Part shown: positions 1 to 9,927 of the stretch, in pieces | Numbering within the stretch: position 1 is the first letter of the stretch | Layout: every line of letters begins with the position of its first letter | Assembly: GCF_016756775.1 (NCBI RefSeq) | Contig: NZ_JAERMU010000011.1 | Location: forward strand, 120,247 to 184,246 | Direction of reading: 5' to 3' | Source of the DNA: Dryocola clanedunensis subsp. sulfonylureivorans | Lineage (GTDB): Bacteria > Pseudomonadota > Gammaproteobacteria > Enterobacterales > Enterobacteriaceae | DNA: 64,000 nucleotides | The notes under the pieces: generated by a model | Told to the model about the DNA's origin: nothing | The model's database searches: none | The model's input: only the letters and a program-made list of their open reading frames with translations | Program-made: the position numbers and the translations under genes

Positions 1-737
1 CGGTGATCCTCACCCTTGCCGTTGGCCTGCTGTGCGGCCTGTTTAACGCCGCGCTTATTCACTATACCGGCATCAGCCCGCTGGTTATCACGCTTGGCAC
101 GCTCTATCTGTACGGCGGCGGGGCGCTGCTGCTCTCCGGCATGGCCGGGGCGACGGGCTATGAGGGCATTGGCGGCTTCCCGGATGCCTTTACTGACTTC
201 GCCAGTCTCACGCTGTTCGGCCTGCCGGTCCCGCTGGTGATGTTTGCCGTCATCACGCTGTTGTTCTGGCTGATAACTCACCGCGCCCGCTTTGGCCGCC
301 ATATCTTCCTGATTGGTCAGAATCCGCGAGCGGCGAGATATGCGGCGCTGCCGGTGAACGGTTCGCTGTATGGCGTATACGGCATGGTGGGCCTTGCGTC
401 GGCGATTGCGGCGGTTGTGCTGGTTTCCTACTTTGGCTCGGCGCGTTCGGATCTGGGGCGCGATTTACTGATGCCCGCGCTGACCGCCGCGGTGCTGGGC
501 GGCGCGAATATCTACGGCGGCTCCGGTTCCATTCTGGGTACCGCACTGGCCGCGCTGCTGGTGGGGTATCTGCAACAGGGTTTACAAATGGCGGGCGTCC
601 CTAATCAGGTATCGAGCGCGCTGTCCGGTGCGCTGCTGATTGTGGTGGTCATTGGTCGTTCGGTGAGTCTACACCGTGAATACTTACAGGCGGCCTGGCG
701 TCGCCTGCGCGGCAGCAGAAAACTAACGGGAGTTTGA
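1..737 (+). CDS. lsrD: AI-2 ABC transporter permease LsrD (5' end outside window)
   Basis: Inner-membrane permease of the Lsr importer, which takes up the quorum signal autoinducer-2. The visible 244 residues are the C-terminal three quarters of a protein usually about 330 residues long; the reading frame is open to the left edge, so the start lies outside. The sequence is very hydrophobic, with several membrane spans and the glycine-rich segment around [11 protein letters not shown] typical of ribose/AI-2-type permeases. It ends with TGA one base before the lsrB start, so the two are translationally close in the lsrACDBFG order known from E. coli. Assignment rests on recalled family sequence plus the following lsrB, lsrF and lsrG. 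Confidence 0.93.
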   Translation, partial: VILTLAVGLLCGLFNAALIHYTGISPLVITLGTLYLYGGGALLLSGMAGATGYEGIGGFPDAFTDFASLTLFGLPVPLVMFAVITLLFWLITHRARFGRHIFLIGQNPRAARYAALPVNGSLYGVYGMVGLASAIAAVVLVSYFGSARSDLGRDLLMPALTAAVLGGANIYGGSGSILGTALAALLVGYLQQGLQMAGVPNQVSSALSGALLIVVVIGRSVSLHREYLQAAWRRLRGSRKLTGV

Positions 738-738
738 T

Positions 739-1758
739 ATGAAGCAGACAGCAAAACGCGTACTTCAGCTCAGCGCGCTGGTTCTGGCGTTTGGGGCCGC
801 TACCGCCCAGGCCGCGGATCGTATTGCCTTTATCCCTAAGCTTGTGGGCGTAGGTTTCTTCACCAGCGGCGGCAACGGCGCGATGCAGGCCGGGAAAGAT
901 CTGGGCGTACCGGTAACCTACGACGGGCCGACCGAGCCGAGCGTTTCAGGCCAGGTGCAGCTCATCAACAACTTCGTCAACCAGGGCTACAACGCGATTA
1001 TCGTTTCGGCGGTTTCGCCTGACGGCCTGTGCCCCGCCCTTAAACGCGCCATGCAGCGCGGCGTAAAAGTGCTGACGTGGGATTCAGACACCAAACCGGA
1101 ATGCCGCAGCATCTACATCAACCAAGGCACGCCGCAGCAGCTGGGCGGCATGCTGGTGGAGATGGCGGAAAAACAGGTGACTAAGCCTGCCGCTAAAGTC
1201 GCATTTTTCTACTCCAGCCCGACGGTGACCGACCAGAACCAGTGGGTGAAAGAGGCGAAGGCGAAGATCGCCAAAGAGCATCCGCAGTGGGAAATTGTCA
1301 CTACCCAGTTTGGCTATAACGACGCCACTAAATCCCTGCAAACCGCCGAGGGGATCTTAAAAGCCTACCCGGATCTGGATGCGATCATCGCGCCGGATGC
1401 CAACGCTTTGCCTGCCGCCGCTCAGGCTGCCGAGAACCTGAAGCGCAGCAACGTAGCGATAGTTGGCTTCAGCACGCCAAACGTCATGCGCCCTTACGTT
1501 GAGCGCGGCACGGTGAAAGCCTTCGGCCTGTGGGATGTCGTTCAGCAGGGAGAAATTGCGGTCAACGTCGCAAATACCATGATCAAAAAGGGCGATCTTA
1601 ACGTCGGTGACAGCGTGGACGTGGCGAAGATCGGCAGGCTGAAAGTTGAGCCAAACAGCGTGCAGGGCTACCAGTATGAAGCTAAAGGCAACGGCATCGT
1701 GCTGCTGCCGGAGCGCGTGGTATTCACCAAAGAGAATATCGGCAAATACGACTTCTGA
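739..1758 (+). CDS. lsrB: AI-2 periplasmic binding protein LsrB
   Basis: Periplasmic receptor that captures phosphate-free AI-2 and delivers it to LsrCD. The 339-residue product matches the usual LsrB length. It begins with a Sec signal peptide (basic start, hydrophobic core, cleavage expected after ATAQA near residue 25), followed by a periplasmic-binding-protein fold of the ribose-binding type. A GGGAG ribosome binding site precedes the ATG. It lies between lsrD and lsrF in the standard operon order. Expression is expected to depend on LsrR and phospho-AI-2, but the operon promoter lies outside the window. Confidence 0.96.
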   Translation: MKQTAKRVLQLSALVLAFGAATAQAADRIAFIPKLVGVGFFTSGGNGAMQAGKDLGVPVTYDGPTEPSVSGQVQLINNFVNQGYNAIIVSAVSPDGLCPALKRAMQRGVKVLTWDSDTKPECRSIYINQGTPQQLGGMLVEMAEKQVTKPAAKVAFFYSSPTVTDQNQWVKEAKAKIAKEHPQWEIVTTQFGYNDATKSLQTAEGILKAYPDLDAIIAPDANALPAAAQAAENLKRSNVAIVGFSTPNVMRPYVERGTVKAFGLWDVVQQGEIAVNVANTMIKKGDLNVGDSVDVAKIGRLKVEPNSVQGYQYEAKGNGIVLLPERVVFTKENIGKYDF

Positions 1759-1769
1759 GGGAGGAACTA

Positions 1770-2660
1770 ATGGCAGATTTAGACGATATCAGAGAAGGCA
1801 AGGATTACGGCATTGGCCGCCCGCAGGAGAATAAAGCCTTCTACCTGAAGGGCAGCGGCGCGCTGGACTGGGGAATGCAGTCGCGGCTGGCCCGCATCTT
1901 CAACCCCGATACGGGGCGCACCGTGATGCTGGCCTTCGACCACGGCTATTTCCAGGGGCCGACCACCGGCCTTGAGCGCATCGATTTATCCATCGCGCCT
2001 CTGTACGAAGAAACCGATGTGCTGATGTGTACCCGGGGTATTTTGCGCAGCGTTGTGCCACCAGCCACCAATAAACCCGTTGTACTGCGCGCATCAGGGG
2101 GGAATTCAATTCTGAGCGAGCTGTCCCGTGAAAGCGTGGCGGTGACGATGGAGGACGCGCTACGCCTGAACGCCTGCGCGGTGGCGGCGCAGATCTATAT
2201 CGGCAGCGAGTATGAGCACCAGTCCATCAACAACATCATCAGGCTGGTGGACGAAGGGACGCGCTACGGTATCCCCACGCTTGCTGTTACGGGCGTTGGC
2301 AAGGAGATGGCGCGCGACGCCCGCTATTTCTCGCTCGCCAGCCGCATCGCCGCCGAAATAGGCGCGCAGTTTGTGAAAACCTATTTTGTTGAGGAAGGCT
2401 TTGAAAAGGTGGCGGCGAGCTGTCCGGTACCTATCGTCATCGCCGGAGGCAAAAAGCTGCCGGAGCAGGAGGCGCTGGAGATGTGCTTCCGTGCGATAGA
2501 CCAGGGGGCGTCCGGCGTGGATATGGGGCGGAATATCTTCCAGTCAGAAGCCCCGCTGGCCATGCTCAAAGCGGTGAAGAAAGTGGTGCACGAGAATATG
2601 TCATCCCGCGAGGCTTACCAGTTCTGGCAGGATGAAAAACATCAGGGAGACAAGGCATGA
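1770..2660 (+). CDS. lsrF: 3-hydroxy-5-phosphonooxypentane-2,4-dione thiolase LsrF
   Basis: Cytoplasmic enzyme ending phospho-AI-2 breakdown: it transfers an acetyl group from the LsrG product to coenzyme A. The 296-residue protein has the class I aldolase-like barrel of LsrF (E. coli form about 291 residues). Lys203, in the [10 protein letters not shown] segment, matches the Schiff-base lysine of the family; [13 protein letters not shown] near residues 55-67 and the [13 protein letters not shown] segment are also characteristic. The start is preceded by GGGAGGAA. Its TGA overlaps the lsrG ATG by four bases, indicating translational coupling. Confidence 0.96.
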   Translation: MADLDDIREGKDYGIGRPQENKAFYLKGSGALDWGMQSRLARIFNPDTGRTVMLAFDHGYFQGPTTGLERIDLSIAPLYEETDVLMCTRGILRSVVPPATNKPVVLRASGGNSILSELSRESVAVTMEDALRLNACAVAAQIYIGSEYEHQSINNIIRLVDEGTRYGIPTLAVTGVGKEMARDARYFSLASRIAAEIGAQFVKTYFVEEGFEKVAASCPVPIVIAGGKKLPEQEALEMCFRAIDQGASGVDMGRNIFQSEAPLAMLKAVKKVVHENMSSREAYQFWQDEKHQGDKA

Positions 2661-2947
2661 ACGTGACGCTGGTGGAAATCAATATCAAACCCGAGCGGGT
2701 AGACGAGTTTCTGGAGGTGTTCCGCGCCAACCACGAAGGCTCGATCAAAGAGCCGGGTAACCTGCGCTTCGACGTTTTGCAGGACCCGGAGGTGGCAACG
2801 CGGTTCTTTATCTACGAGGCCTACCAGAACGACGAGGCGGTACTGGCGCACAAGAAAACCCCGCACTACCTCGACTGCGTGGAGAAGCTGGACGACATGA
2901 TGTCCGAACCGCGCAAGAAGCGGAGTTTTGTCGGGCTGCTGCCGTAA
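2657..2947 (+). CDS. lsrG: Phospho-AI-2 isomerase LsrG
   Basis: Small 96-residue cytoplasmic enzyme of the ABM (antibiotic biosynthesis monooxygenase-like) fold. It isomerises phospho-AI-2 before LsrF acts and so helps switch off the LsrR inducer. The start overlaps the lsrF stop by four bases (ATGA). The sequence begins [13 protein letters not shown] and keeps the RFDVLQDPE and [12 protein letters not shown] segments of the family. It is the last gene of the lsr operon here; a REP palindrome follows directly and may protect or end the transcript. No tam gene follows, unlike in some E. coli strains. Confidence 0.95.
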   Translation: MNVTLVEINIKPERVDEFLEVFRANHEGSIKEPGNLRFDVLQDPEVATRFFIYEAYQNDEAVLAHKKTPHYLDCVEKLDDMMSEPRKKRSFVGLLP

Positions 2948-2954
2948 TTCTTTT

Positions 2955-3014
2955 GGTGGATGACGCTGCGCTTATCCACCCTACGACTCTGTTGCGTAGG
3001 TCAGATAAGCGCAG
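2955..3014. repeat. REP/BIME palindrome between lsrG and patA
   Basis: A 26-bp near-perfect palindrome at 2955-2980 (GGTGGATGACGC...TTATCCACC) is followed by a second, oppositely oriented, partial unit at 2981-3014 (GATAAGCGCAG). Similar sequences recur at 14411, 31314, 41334 and 63754. It sits between the convergent 3' ends of lsrG and patA, where REP elements act as mRNA-stabilising hairpins and gyrase-binding sites in E. coli. The function here is inferred. Confidence 0.8.
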
Positions 3015-3019
3015 GTTTA

Positions 3020-4501
<1,482 letters not shown>

Positions 4502-4618
4502 TCAGGATAAACCACTTAGCGAAACTGGAGGTGCGCAATAATTAATCACGCGGGATTACATTTTGCGCATTTTCCTGCTGGAGGGCGGAGGGGCAAGATA
4601 GCGCGAAAACAGGAGCAG

Positions 4619-4633
4619 GCACCGTGCCGGTGC
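4619..4633. promoter_or_regulatory. NtrC (GlnG) enhancer-type site upstream of patA
   Basis: The palindrome GCACC-N5-GGTGC matches the core of NtrC sites at glnAp2. It lies about 150-160 bp upstream of the sigma-54 promoter, a usual distance for an enhancer, and just after the stop codon of the ABC transporter operon. Binding is inferred. Confidence 0.6.
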
Positions 4634-4652
4634 AACTGCGCCAGAATAGTGC

Positions 4653-5363
4653 TTAAGCTGCGTCCATTCTATGCTCGCCGCGAACAAGTGCCGCACGATC
4701 GTACTCGTGCTGGATAGCGCCACCGGCCATAAAGGCCGCGCGGTCGGACATATGCGCAATGACGTCGGCGTCATGGCTCACCAGCAGATAGGTCATGCCG
4801 GACTGCTGTTTCAGGCGGTTAAGCAGGTTGAGGATTTCCGCCTGCACGGACATATCCAGCGCCGAAGTCGGTTCATCAAGCAGCAGAATTTTTGGCCGCA
4901 GCAGCAGCGCACGGGCAATCGCCACGCGCTGGCGCTGGCCGCCGGAGAGCTGATGCGGATAGCGCTTCGCGGCGTCTGCCGGTAAGCCAACCTGCATCAG
5001 CGCCTCTGCGACCCGCTCGGGGATTTGCGCTTCCCGATGGATAGCCAGCGGCTCCGCAAGCGTGCGGTAAATTGTATGGTTGGGATGGAGGGAGGCGTAG
5101 GGATCCTGAAAAACCATCTGCACGTTGCGGCGCAGATCGCCCTGAAAGCGCGTGCCTGGCCTGATGTTTTGTTCCAGAAGCCGAACCTCTCCTGACCATT
5201 CCCGCTGCAAGCCTGCCAGTACCCGCAAGATTGTTGATTTTCCGCAGCCGGATGCGCCAATCAGGCTGAACGTCTCACCTTCGTTAATCGCAAAGCTGGC
5301 CGCACTGACGGCGGTTTTACCTGCGAACTGCACGTTCAGATTGCTGACCTCAACGATTGCCAT
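4653..5363 (-). CDS. ABC transporter ATPase, peptide/nickel family (second ATPase)
   Basis: ATP-hydrolysing subunit of an oligopeptide/nickel-type importer (OppF/DppF/NikE-like), 236 residues, cytoplasmic. Walker A is GASGCGKS at residues 36-43, the signature is LSGGQRQR and Walker B is ILLLDEPTSALD, so it should be active. The ATG at 5363 is chosen because it gives the conserved N-terminus MAIVEVSNLNVQF; longer in-frame starts run deep into the upstream gene. The first 14 bases overlap the end of the other ATPase gene. It is the last gene of the five-gene operon. Substrate unknown. Confidence 0.88.
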   Translation of the reverse strand: MAIVEVSNLNVQFAGKTAVSAASFAINEGETFSLIGASGCGKSTILRVLAGLQREWSGEVRLLEQNIRPGTRFQGDLRRNVQMVFQDPYASLHPNHTIYRTLAEPLAIHREAQIPERVAEALMQVGLPADAAKRYPHQLSGGQRQRVAIARALLLRPKILLLDEPTSALDMSVQAEILNLLNRLKQQSGMTYLLVSHDADVIAHMSDRAAFMAGGAIQHEYDRAALVRGEHRMDAA

Positions 5364-6186
5364 GGGCCTCTCCCTGTAAATTCTGATTACGATCCAGCGT
5401 GGGCAGCATGGTGCCGTAGGTGGTGGCATCCGGGCGGCAGGTCCACAGCGTGCGGGTATAGGGATGCGTGGCGGTTGCCAGCGCGTTAGCCGCCATCTCA
5501 TCCACCTTCTGGCCCTGATACATCACCAGCACGCGCTGGCAGTGCTGGGCCACCAGCGGCAGATCGTGGCTTATCAGCAGCATTGCCATCTGTCTTTGTT
5601 CGCTTTGCTCTACCAGCAGCTCGAGGATCTGGTTGCGCAGGCGGGCGTCCAGCGCCGACGTTGGCTCATCGGCAATCAGTACCTTCGGGTTATTCACCAG
5701 CGCGATGGCAATCATCACGCGCTGGCCCATGCCGCCGGAAAGCTCCGCCGGGTAGCGGGACAGGACGTTATCCTGCAAACCCACGGCGTGAATACCTTCG
5801 CGAATGCGCTCGCGCCGCTGGGCTGAAGAGAGCTTCTGATGCAGGCTTAGCGCTTCGTCAATCTGCTGCGCAACGTTTTTAACCGGGTTCAGCGCGTAGC
5901 GGGGATCCTGAAGAACCATTGCGATATCGTTGCCACATAGCTGCTGCCAGCCGCGGTTTTTTATCGTCAGCAAATCATTGCCCAGCACATTGAGCTGCCC
6001 GGCGCTGACCTTGCCCGGCTTGCGCACCAGGCCCATCAGCGCTCTGGCCGTCATGGATTTGCCCGAGCCGGATTCCCCCACCAGCGCCAGGCGTTCGTTG
6101 CCCAGCGTAAACGACAGGTTGTTCACCACCCGCGCGGCTGGATAGTCGATATTCAGACCGCTCACTTTAATACGATTTTCAGTCAT
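5350..6186 (-). CDS. ABC transporter ATPase, peptide/nickel family (first ATPase)
   Basis: OppD/DppD/NikD-like ATP-binding subunit of 278 residues. Walker A is GESGSGKS at residues 37-44, the signature region is LSGGMGQR and Walker B reads VLIADEPTSALD. The start at 6186 gives MTENRIKVSGLNIDY and overlaps the upstream permease gene by eight bases; the next ATPase gene overlaps its end by 14 bases. Such overlaps point to coupled translation and equal amounts of the two ATPases. The protein is somewhat shorter than typical OppD because it lacks most of the C-terminal extension. Confidence 0.88.
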   Translation of the reverse strand: MTENRIKVSGLNIDYPAARVVNNLSFTLGNERLALVGESGSGKSMTARALMGLVRKPGKVSAGQLNVLGNDLLTIKNRGWQQLCGNDIAMVLQDPRYALNPVKNVAQQIDEALSLHQKLSSAQRRERIREGIHAVGLQDNVLSRYPAELSGGMGQRVMIAIALVNNPKVLIADEPTSALDARLRNQILELLVEQSEQRQMAMLLISHDLPLVAQHCQRVLVMYQGQKVDEMAANALATATHPYTRTLWTCRPDATTYGTMLPTLDRNQNLQGEAHGNR

Positions 6187-7012
6187 GTCCCGGCTCCAGC
6201 ACGTCGCGTAGTCCATCGCCCAGCAGGTTAAACGCCAGGCTGCTAATCAGAATGGCGGTGCCCGGGATTGCCGCAATCCACCACTGGTCGAAAATCACCT
6301 GCATGCCGTCGGCGATCATCGCCCCCCATTCCGCCATCGGGGGTCTTGCGCCCAGGCCCAGAAAGCCCAGACCGGCAGCGGCGAGGATAATGCCCGCCAG
6401 ATCCAGCGCCAGACGTACGATGGCGGAAGGAAGGCACAGCGGCAGGATATGGCCCGCCAGCAGCCGCAGGCCGCGAATGCCCATCATCTCGGCGGCGGCC
6501 AGATAGTCGCTGTGGCGCAGGCGTTGAATTTCACTGCGTGCCTGACGTGCATACGCAGGCCAGGTGGTGAGCGCCAGAGCCAGCGCGCCGTTCACCAGGC
6601 CTGGCCCTAGCATCGCCACAAAAGCAAAGGCCAGAATCAGGCGCGGCATCGACATCACGACGTCGGTAAAGCGCATCAGCACCCGCTCCAGCCAGCCTCC
6701 GTAATAGCCCGATAAAATACCGATCAGCAGGCCGACGGGCAGGGTAATCGCCGTCACCAGCAGCACCAGGCCCAGCGCGGGGCGGGAACCGTAGAGCAGG
6801 CGCGACAGCAGGTCTCGCCCGTAGCTGTCCGTGCCCAGCCAATGCTGAGCGTCCGGCGCCTGCAGGCGCGCGGCAGCATCCTGCCAGTTAGGATCGAACG
6901 GCGCGAGCAGCGGGGCGAAAAGAGCCGACAGCAGCAGAAGAGAAATAATAATCAGGCCGCACAGAGCGGCGGGCGAGCGCAGCACGCGGCGCAAAAAAAG
7001 GTAAGACGGCAT
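6179..7012 (-). CDS. ABC transporter inner-membrane permease (DppC/NikC type)
   Basis: Second membrane subunit of the importer, 277 residues. It has a hydrophobic N-terminal span followed by an extracytoplasmic segment with DPNWQDAAARL and HWLGTDSYGRDLLSRLLYGSR, the conserved start of the DppC/OppC/NikC core, then five further spans. The cytoplasmic coupling loop lies around the EMMGIRG segment. The start codon shares one base with the stop of the upstream permease. Function is inferred from family and operon; the substrate cannot be read from the sequence. Confidence 0.88.
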   Translation of the reverse strand: MPSYLFLRRVLRSPAALCGLIIISLLLLSALFAPLLAPFDPNWQDAAARLQAPDAQHWLGTDSYGRDLLSRLLYGSRPALGLVLLVTAITLPVGLLIGILSGYYGGWLERVLMRFTDVVMSMPRLILAFAFVAMLGPGLVNGALALALTTWPAYARQARSEIQRLRHSDYLAAAEMMGIRGLRLLAGHILPLCLPSAIVRLALDLAGIILAAAGLGFLGLGARPPMAEWGAMIADGMQVIFDQWWIAAIPGTAILISSLAFNLLGDGLRDVLEPGHD

Positions 7013-8040
7013 CAGCGCACCCTCGGATCGGTGACACGCACCAGCACGTCAGTCAGATTGTTGATAATGACGAACGCCACGCCGATCAGCAGCGTGCCGC
7101 CCATAATGGCAGTAGTGTCGCCCGCAAACAGCGCGGTGGTCAGATACCGCCCGATGCCCGGCCAGGAGAAGACCGTTTCGGTGAGTACCGCCCCTTCCAG
7201 CATGGAGGTATAGGCCAGCGCAATCACCGTAAACAGCGTGCCCCTGATGTTGGGCAGTACGTGACGCACCAGTATTGCCATCTCCCCGGCACCTTTGGCG
7301 CGAGCAAGGGTGATGTACTCTTTGTTCATCTCGCTCAGGCAGGCGGTGCGCGTCAGGCGGGTGATGCTGGCAAGGGAGTAATAGGCCAGCAGCAGCACCG
7401 GCAGCACAAGGTGATTAATGGCGTTATAGAAGGCATCGCGGTCGCCGGAAAGCCAGGTATCAATCAGCACGAAGCCGGTTTTTGCCTCCACGCTGTACTG
7501 GTAGATATCGTCCAGCCGTCCAGGCCCCGCGCTCCACTGCAGGCGAGCGTAGAACAGCGCCAGCATCAGCAGGCCGAGCCAGAAAATCGGCACCGAGTTG
7601 CCCAGCAGCGTAAAAGTACGCACCGCCAGATCCCACGGTGAACCGACAAACCGGGCGCAAAGGACGCCAAAGATTACCCCCAGCACGCTGCCGACGATCA
7701 GCGCCAGGGTGGCAAGCTCAAGCGTAGCGGGGAAGACGGAAAGCAAGTCCTGTAATACCGGCTGCCCGGTCGCGCTGGCCGTTCCTAAGTCACCGTGAAG
7801 GAGCTGGGTGACGTAGTGCCAGAACTGTACGGGAAGGGGCTGGTCCAGACCCAGCTGGTGGTGCACCTGGTCGTAGGTCGCCTGGCTCGCGTGATCGCCC
7901 ACGATCTGCAAAACGCGGTCAACGGGGGACAGGGCAGAGAGCGCAAAAGCGATCAGCAGCAGGCCAAGCAGCGTCAGCGCCAGGGTAAACAGGCCCTGCA
8001 ACAGGGTCAGCAGCGGGCCGCGGGCTAAAAAGTAGGGCAT
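7012..8040 (-). CDS. ABC transporter inner-membrane permease (DppB/NikB type)
   Basis: First membrane subunit of the importer, 342 residues, with an N-terminal span and the DppB-family features LSPVDRVLQIVGDHAS, HYVTQLLHGDLG and a coupling-loop segment EYITLARAKGAGE. The ATG at 8040 is preferred over the in-frame ATG at 8073 because it starts the conserved MPYFLARGP segment and has AAGAG at a suitable distance. A 95-bp inverted repeat lies just upstream, between this gene and the binding-protein gene. It overlaps the next permease gene by one base. Confidence 0.88.
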   Translation of the reverse strand: MPYFLARGPLLTLLQGLFTLALTLLGLLLIAFALSALSPVDRVLQIVGDHASQATYDQVHHQLGLDQPLPVQFWHYVTQLLHGDLGTASATGQPVLQDLLSVFPATLELATLALIVGSVLGVIFGVLCARFVGSPWDLAVRTFTLLGNSVPIFWLGLLMLALFYARLQWSAGPGRLDDIYQYSVEAKTGFVLIDTWLSGDRDAFYNAINHLVLPVLLLAYYSLASITRLTRTACLSEMNKEYITLARAKGAGEMAILVRHVLPNIRGTLFTVIALAYTSMLEGAVLTETVFSWPGIGRYLTTALFAGDTTAIMGGTLLIGVAFVIINNLTDVLVRVTDPRVR

Positions 8041-8065
8041 GAGAAACTCTTGGTTATTGTGTTTG

Positions 8066-8159
8066 CCCCTCACCCTAACCCTCTCCCCGAAGGGGCGAGG
8101 GGACTGGATCGAGTTTGTTTTTCCCCCTCTCCCTTTCAGGGAGAGGGCCGGGGTGAGGG
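8066..8159. repeat. Large inverted repeat inside the ABC operon
   Basis: The left arm, beginning CCCCTCACCCTAACCC, is the near-complement of the right arm ending GGCCGGGGTGAGGG. Smaller nested hairpins occur in each arm (CTCCCCGAAGGGGCGAG; CCCTCTCCCTTTCAGGGAGAGGG). It fills the gap between the binding-protein stop and the first permease start, and in mRNA would form a large stem-loop. It looks like a dispersed enterobacterial intergenic repeat. Confidence 0.75.
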
Positions 8160-8169
8160 TTAATTCAGC

Positions 8170-9738
8170 TTATTTGCTCACGCGGTCGTAATAAACCATG
8201 TCCGCATTCAGCCCCTGCTGGTAGCCCTTCACGTTATCCCGCACCACAATCTGCGTTTTGCCCTGATCGACAAACACATACGGCGAGCTGTGCTGTAGCT
8301 CTTCCTGCATTTTCTTATACAGGTCCAGACGCTTAGCCGGGTCGGCTTCGGCTACCGCCGCCAGGGTTTGCTTGTTCAGCTCCGGGGTCTGCCAGCCGTT
8401 GAGGCCCGCCACGGTACTTGCTTTTCCGTCGTTAAACGCGAAGGCGCTGGCGTTCGAGTGCGCGTCGAAGTAGTCGGGGATCCACAGGCGGATAGCGGCC
8501 TGATGCTGCTTAGCCCGCACGCGAGCATAGACCTGGCTTCCCGCCGCAGGCAGCAGATCCACCTTCACGCCGCCCTGGGCGAAGCTCGCCTGCATGGACT
8601 GGGCGATGGTGATGAACGGCGCTTTGTTCTCCACGTCCAGCGTAAAGTGGGCGTCTTTGATGCCCGCTTTGGCGAGGATTTCTTTTGCTTTCGCCGGATC
8701 GAATTTGAACGGGTTGTTGTCCAGCGCGCCGGCAAAGCCGACCGGCAGGAAGCTCTGGTGGATGAAATACTGGCCTTTGAGCAGATCTTTGGTGATGCCC
8801 TGGTAGTCAACCAGGTAGCGAGCCGCTTCCCACAGCGCCGGGTTCTTCAGCAGCGGGTTAGCATTGTTGCCCACGTTGAACACCATGTAGTTCTGTTCGG
8901 CAGAGGGAATGCTCAGCACTTTCACGCCTGGTTTACCTTCCAGCGCGCTGGTCTGATCCGCACCCAGATCGCGGGCGATATCCGCGTCACCCTGCTGAAT
9001 CAGCAGGCGGCGGGCCGCCGGGTCAGGCACGTTTTTAATAATGATGTTTTTAACCTTTGGCGCATCGCCCGGGGACGTCGGGTTGGCGTCCAGCACGATG
9101 GCCTGATGCGGCTGGTAAACGCGCATCTTAAACGGGCCGCTGCCCGCGGAGTGCATCTTCAGCCACTCGTTGCCAAAATCACCGGCTTTGACGTTGGGCG
9201 CGACGGCCTTTTCATCGACGATGGAGGCGATTGGCGTGGAGAGAATATTCAGCGCCACCGCCGGGCTGACGTCCGCCGTCCAGTGCAGCTCAAGGGTGTG
9301 GTCATCCACTTTTTTCAGCTGGCCTGCGATGTTGTCCGGCTGCCAGCCAAGCACGTTGAGGATAAACGCCGGCGACTTGTTCAGGGTGACCGCGCGGGTA
9401 TAAGAGAAAATCACATCTTCCGGGCGCAGCGGATTGCCGGAAGAGAACTTCGCATCCGGACGCAGCTTAATAGTGAGTTTTTTGTTGGCCGCGTCGCCCT
9501 GCCAGCTTTCGGCCAGGACGGGATTTACCTTTGCCGGATCATCCCGGTCGGCCTGTACCAGGCGCTGGTAAAGGCTCGGCACGGTCTGAATGCTGGACAG
9601 CTCGTTGGCTTCGGCGGGGTCGAGGCTGACGATATCATCCAGCCCCTGGGCAACGACTAAGGTATTCGGTGGCGTAGCGGCGAAGGCGCTGGCGGACAAG
9701 GCTGCCAGCAGCAGTAACGGAAGCGCTTTTTTTTGCAT
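8170..9738 (-). CDS. Periplasmic substrate-binding protein, ABC family 5
   Basis: First gene of the importer operon, encoding a 522-residue solute receptor of the peptide/nickel/opine class (SBP_bac_5). A Sec signal peptide of about 20 residues ends at ASAFA. The mature part has the family segments ELSSIQTVPSLYQRLVQ, LRPDAKFSSGNPLRPEDV and a GSGPFKMRVYQPHQ block. AGGGTG lies upstream of the ATG. It resembles the DdpA/DppA group but is not close enough to recalled sequences to name a substrate. Proximity to patA hints at nitrogen-compound uptake, which is only an inference. Confidence 0.88.
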   Translation of the reverse strand: MQKKALPLLLLAALSASAFAATPPNTLVVAQGLDDIVSLDPAEANELSSIQTVPSLYQRLVQADRDDPAKVNPVLAESWQGDAANKKLTIKLRPDAKFSSGNPLRPEDVIFSYTRAVTLNKSPAFILNVLGWQPDNIAGQLKKVDDHTLELHWTADVSPAVALNILSTPIASIVDEKAVAPNVKAGDFGNEWLKMHSAGSGPFKMRVYQPHQAIVLDANPTSPGDAPKVKNIIIKNVPDPAARRLLIQQGDADIARDLGADQTSALEGKPGVKVLSIPSAEQNYMVFNVGNNANPLLKNPALWEAARYLVDYQGITKDLLKGQYFIHQSFLPVGFAGALDNNPFKFDPAKAKEILAKAGIKDAHFTLDVENKAPFITIAQSMQASFAQGGVKVDLLPAAGSQVYARVRAKQHQAAIRLWIPDYFDAHSNASAFAFNDGKASTVAGLNGWQTPELNKQTLAAVAEADPAKRLDLYKKMQEELQHSSPYVFVDQGKTQIVVRDNVKGYQQGLNADMVYYDRVSK

Positions 9739-9878
9739 GATGCACCCTGCGTAACGGAAGAATTATTATGGTTTTTTATTCTGCAACGCGAATACGTTAG
9801 GGGAGTTGGCGCTATTCACAAAGTCCAAATACGACTTTGCTTATAAGTATACGATATATCCAATGCGCTTCTGGAATG

Positions 9879-9904
9879 AAAAACGCCGGGCGATGGCCCG
9901 GCGC
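9879..9904 (-). terminator. Rho-independent terminator of proP
   Basis: The perfect 8-bp stem CGCCGGGC/GCCCGGCG with a four-base loop (9884-9903) is followed on the minus strand by a T-run. It lies 24 bases after the proP stop codon. Confidence 0.9.
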
Positions 9905-9927
9905 TGGTAGCGTTGCGTTTAGCGAGA

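Noticed and set aside
8368..9660. 430-codon open frame antisense to the ABC substrate-binding protein gene
   Set aside because: It mirrors the codon pattern of the strong minus-strand gene, has no ribosome site or family features, and high-GC genes often leave such open antisense frames.
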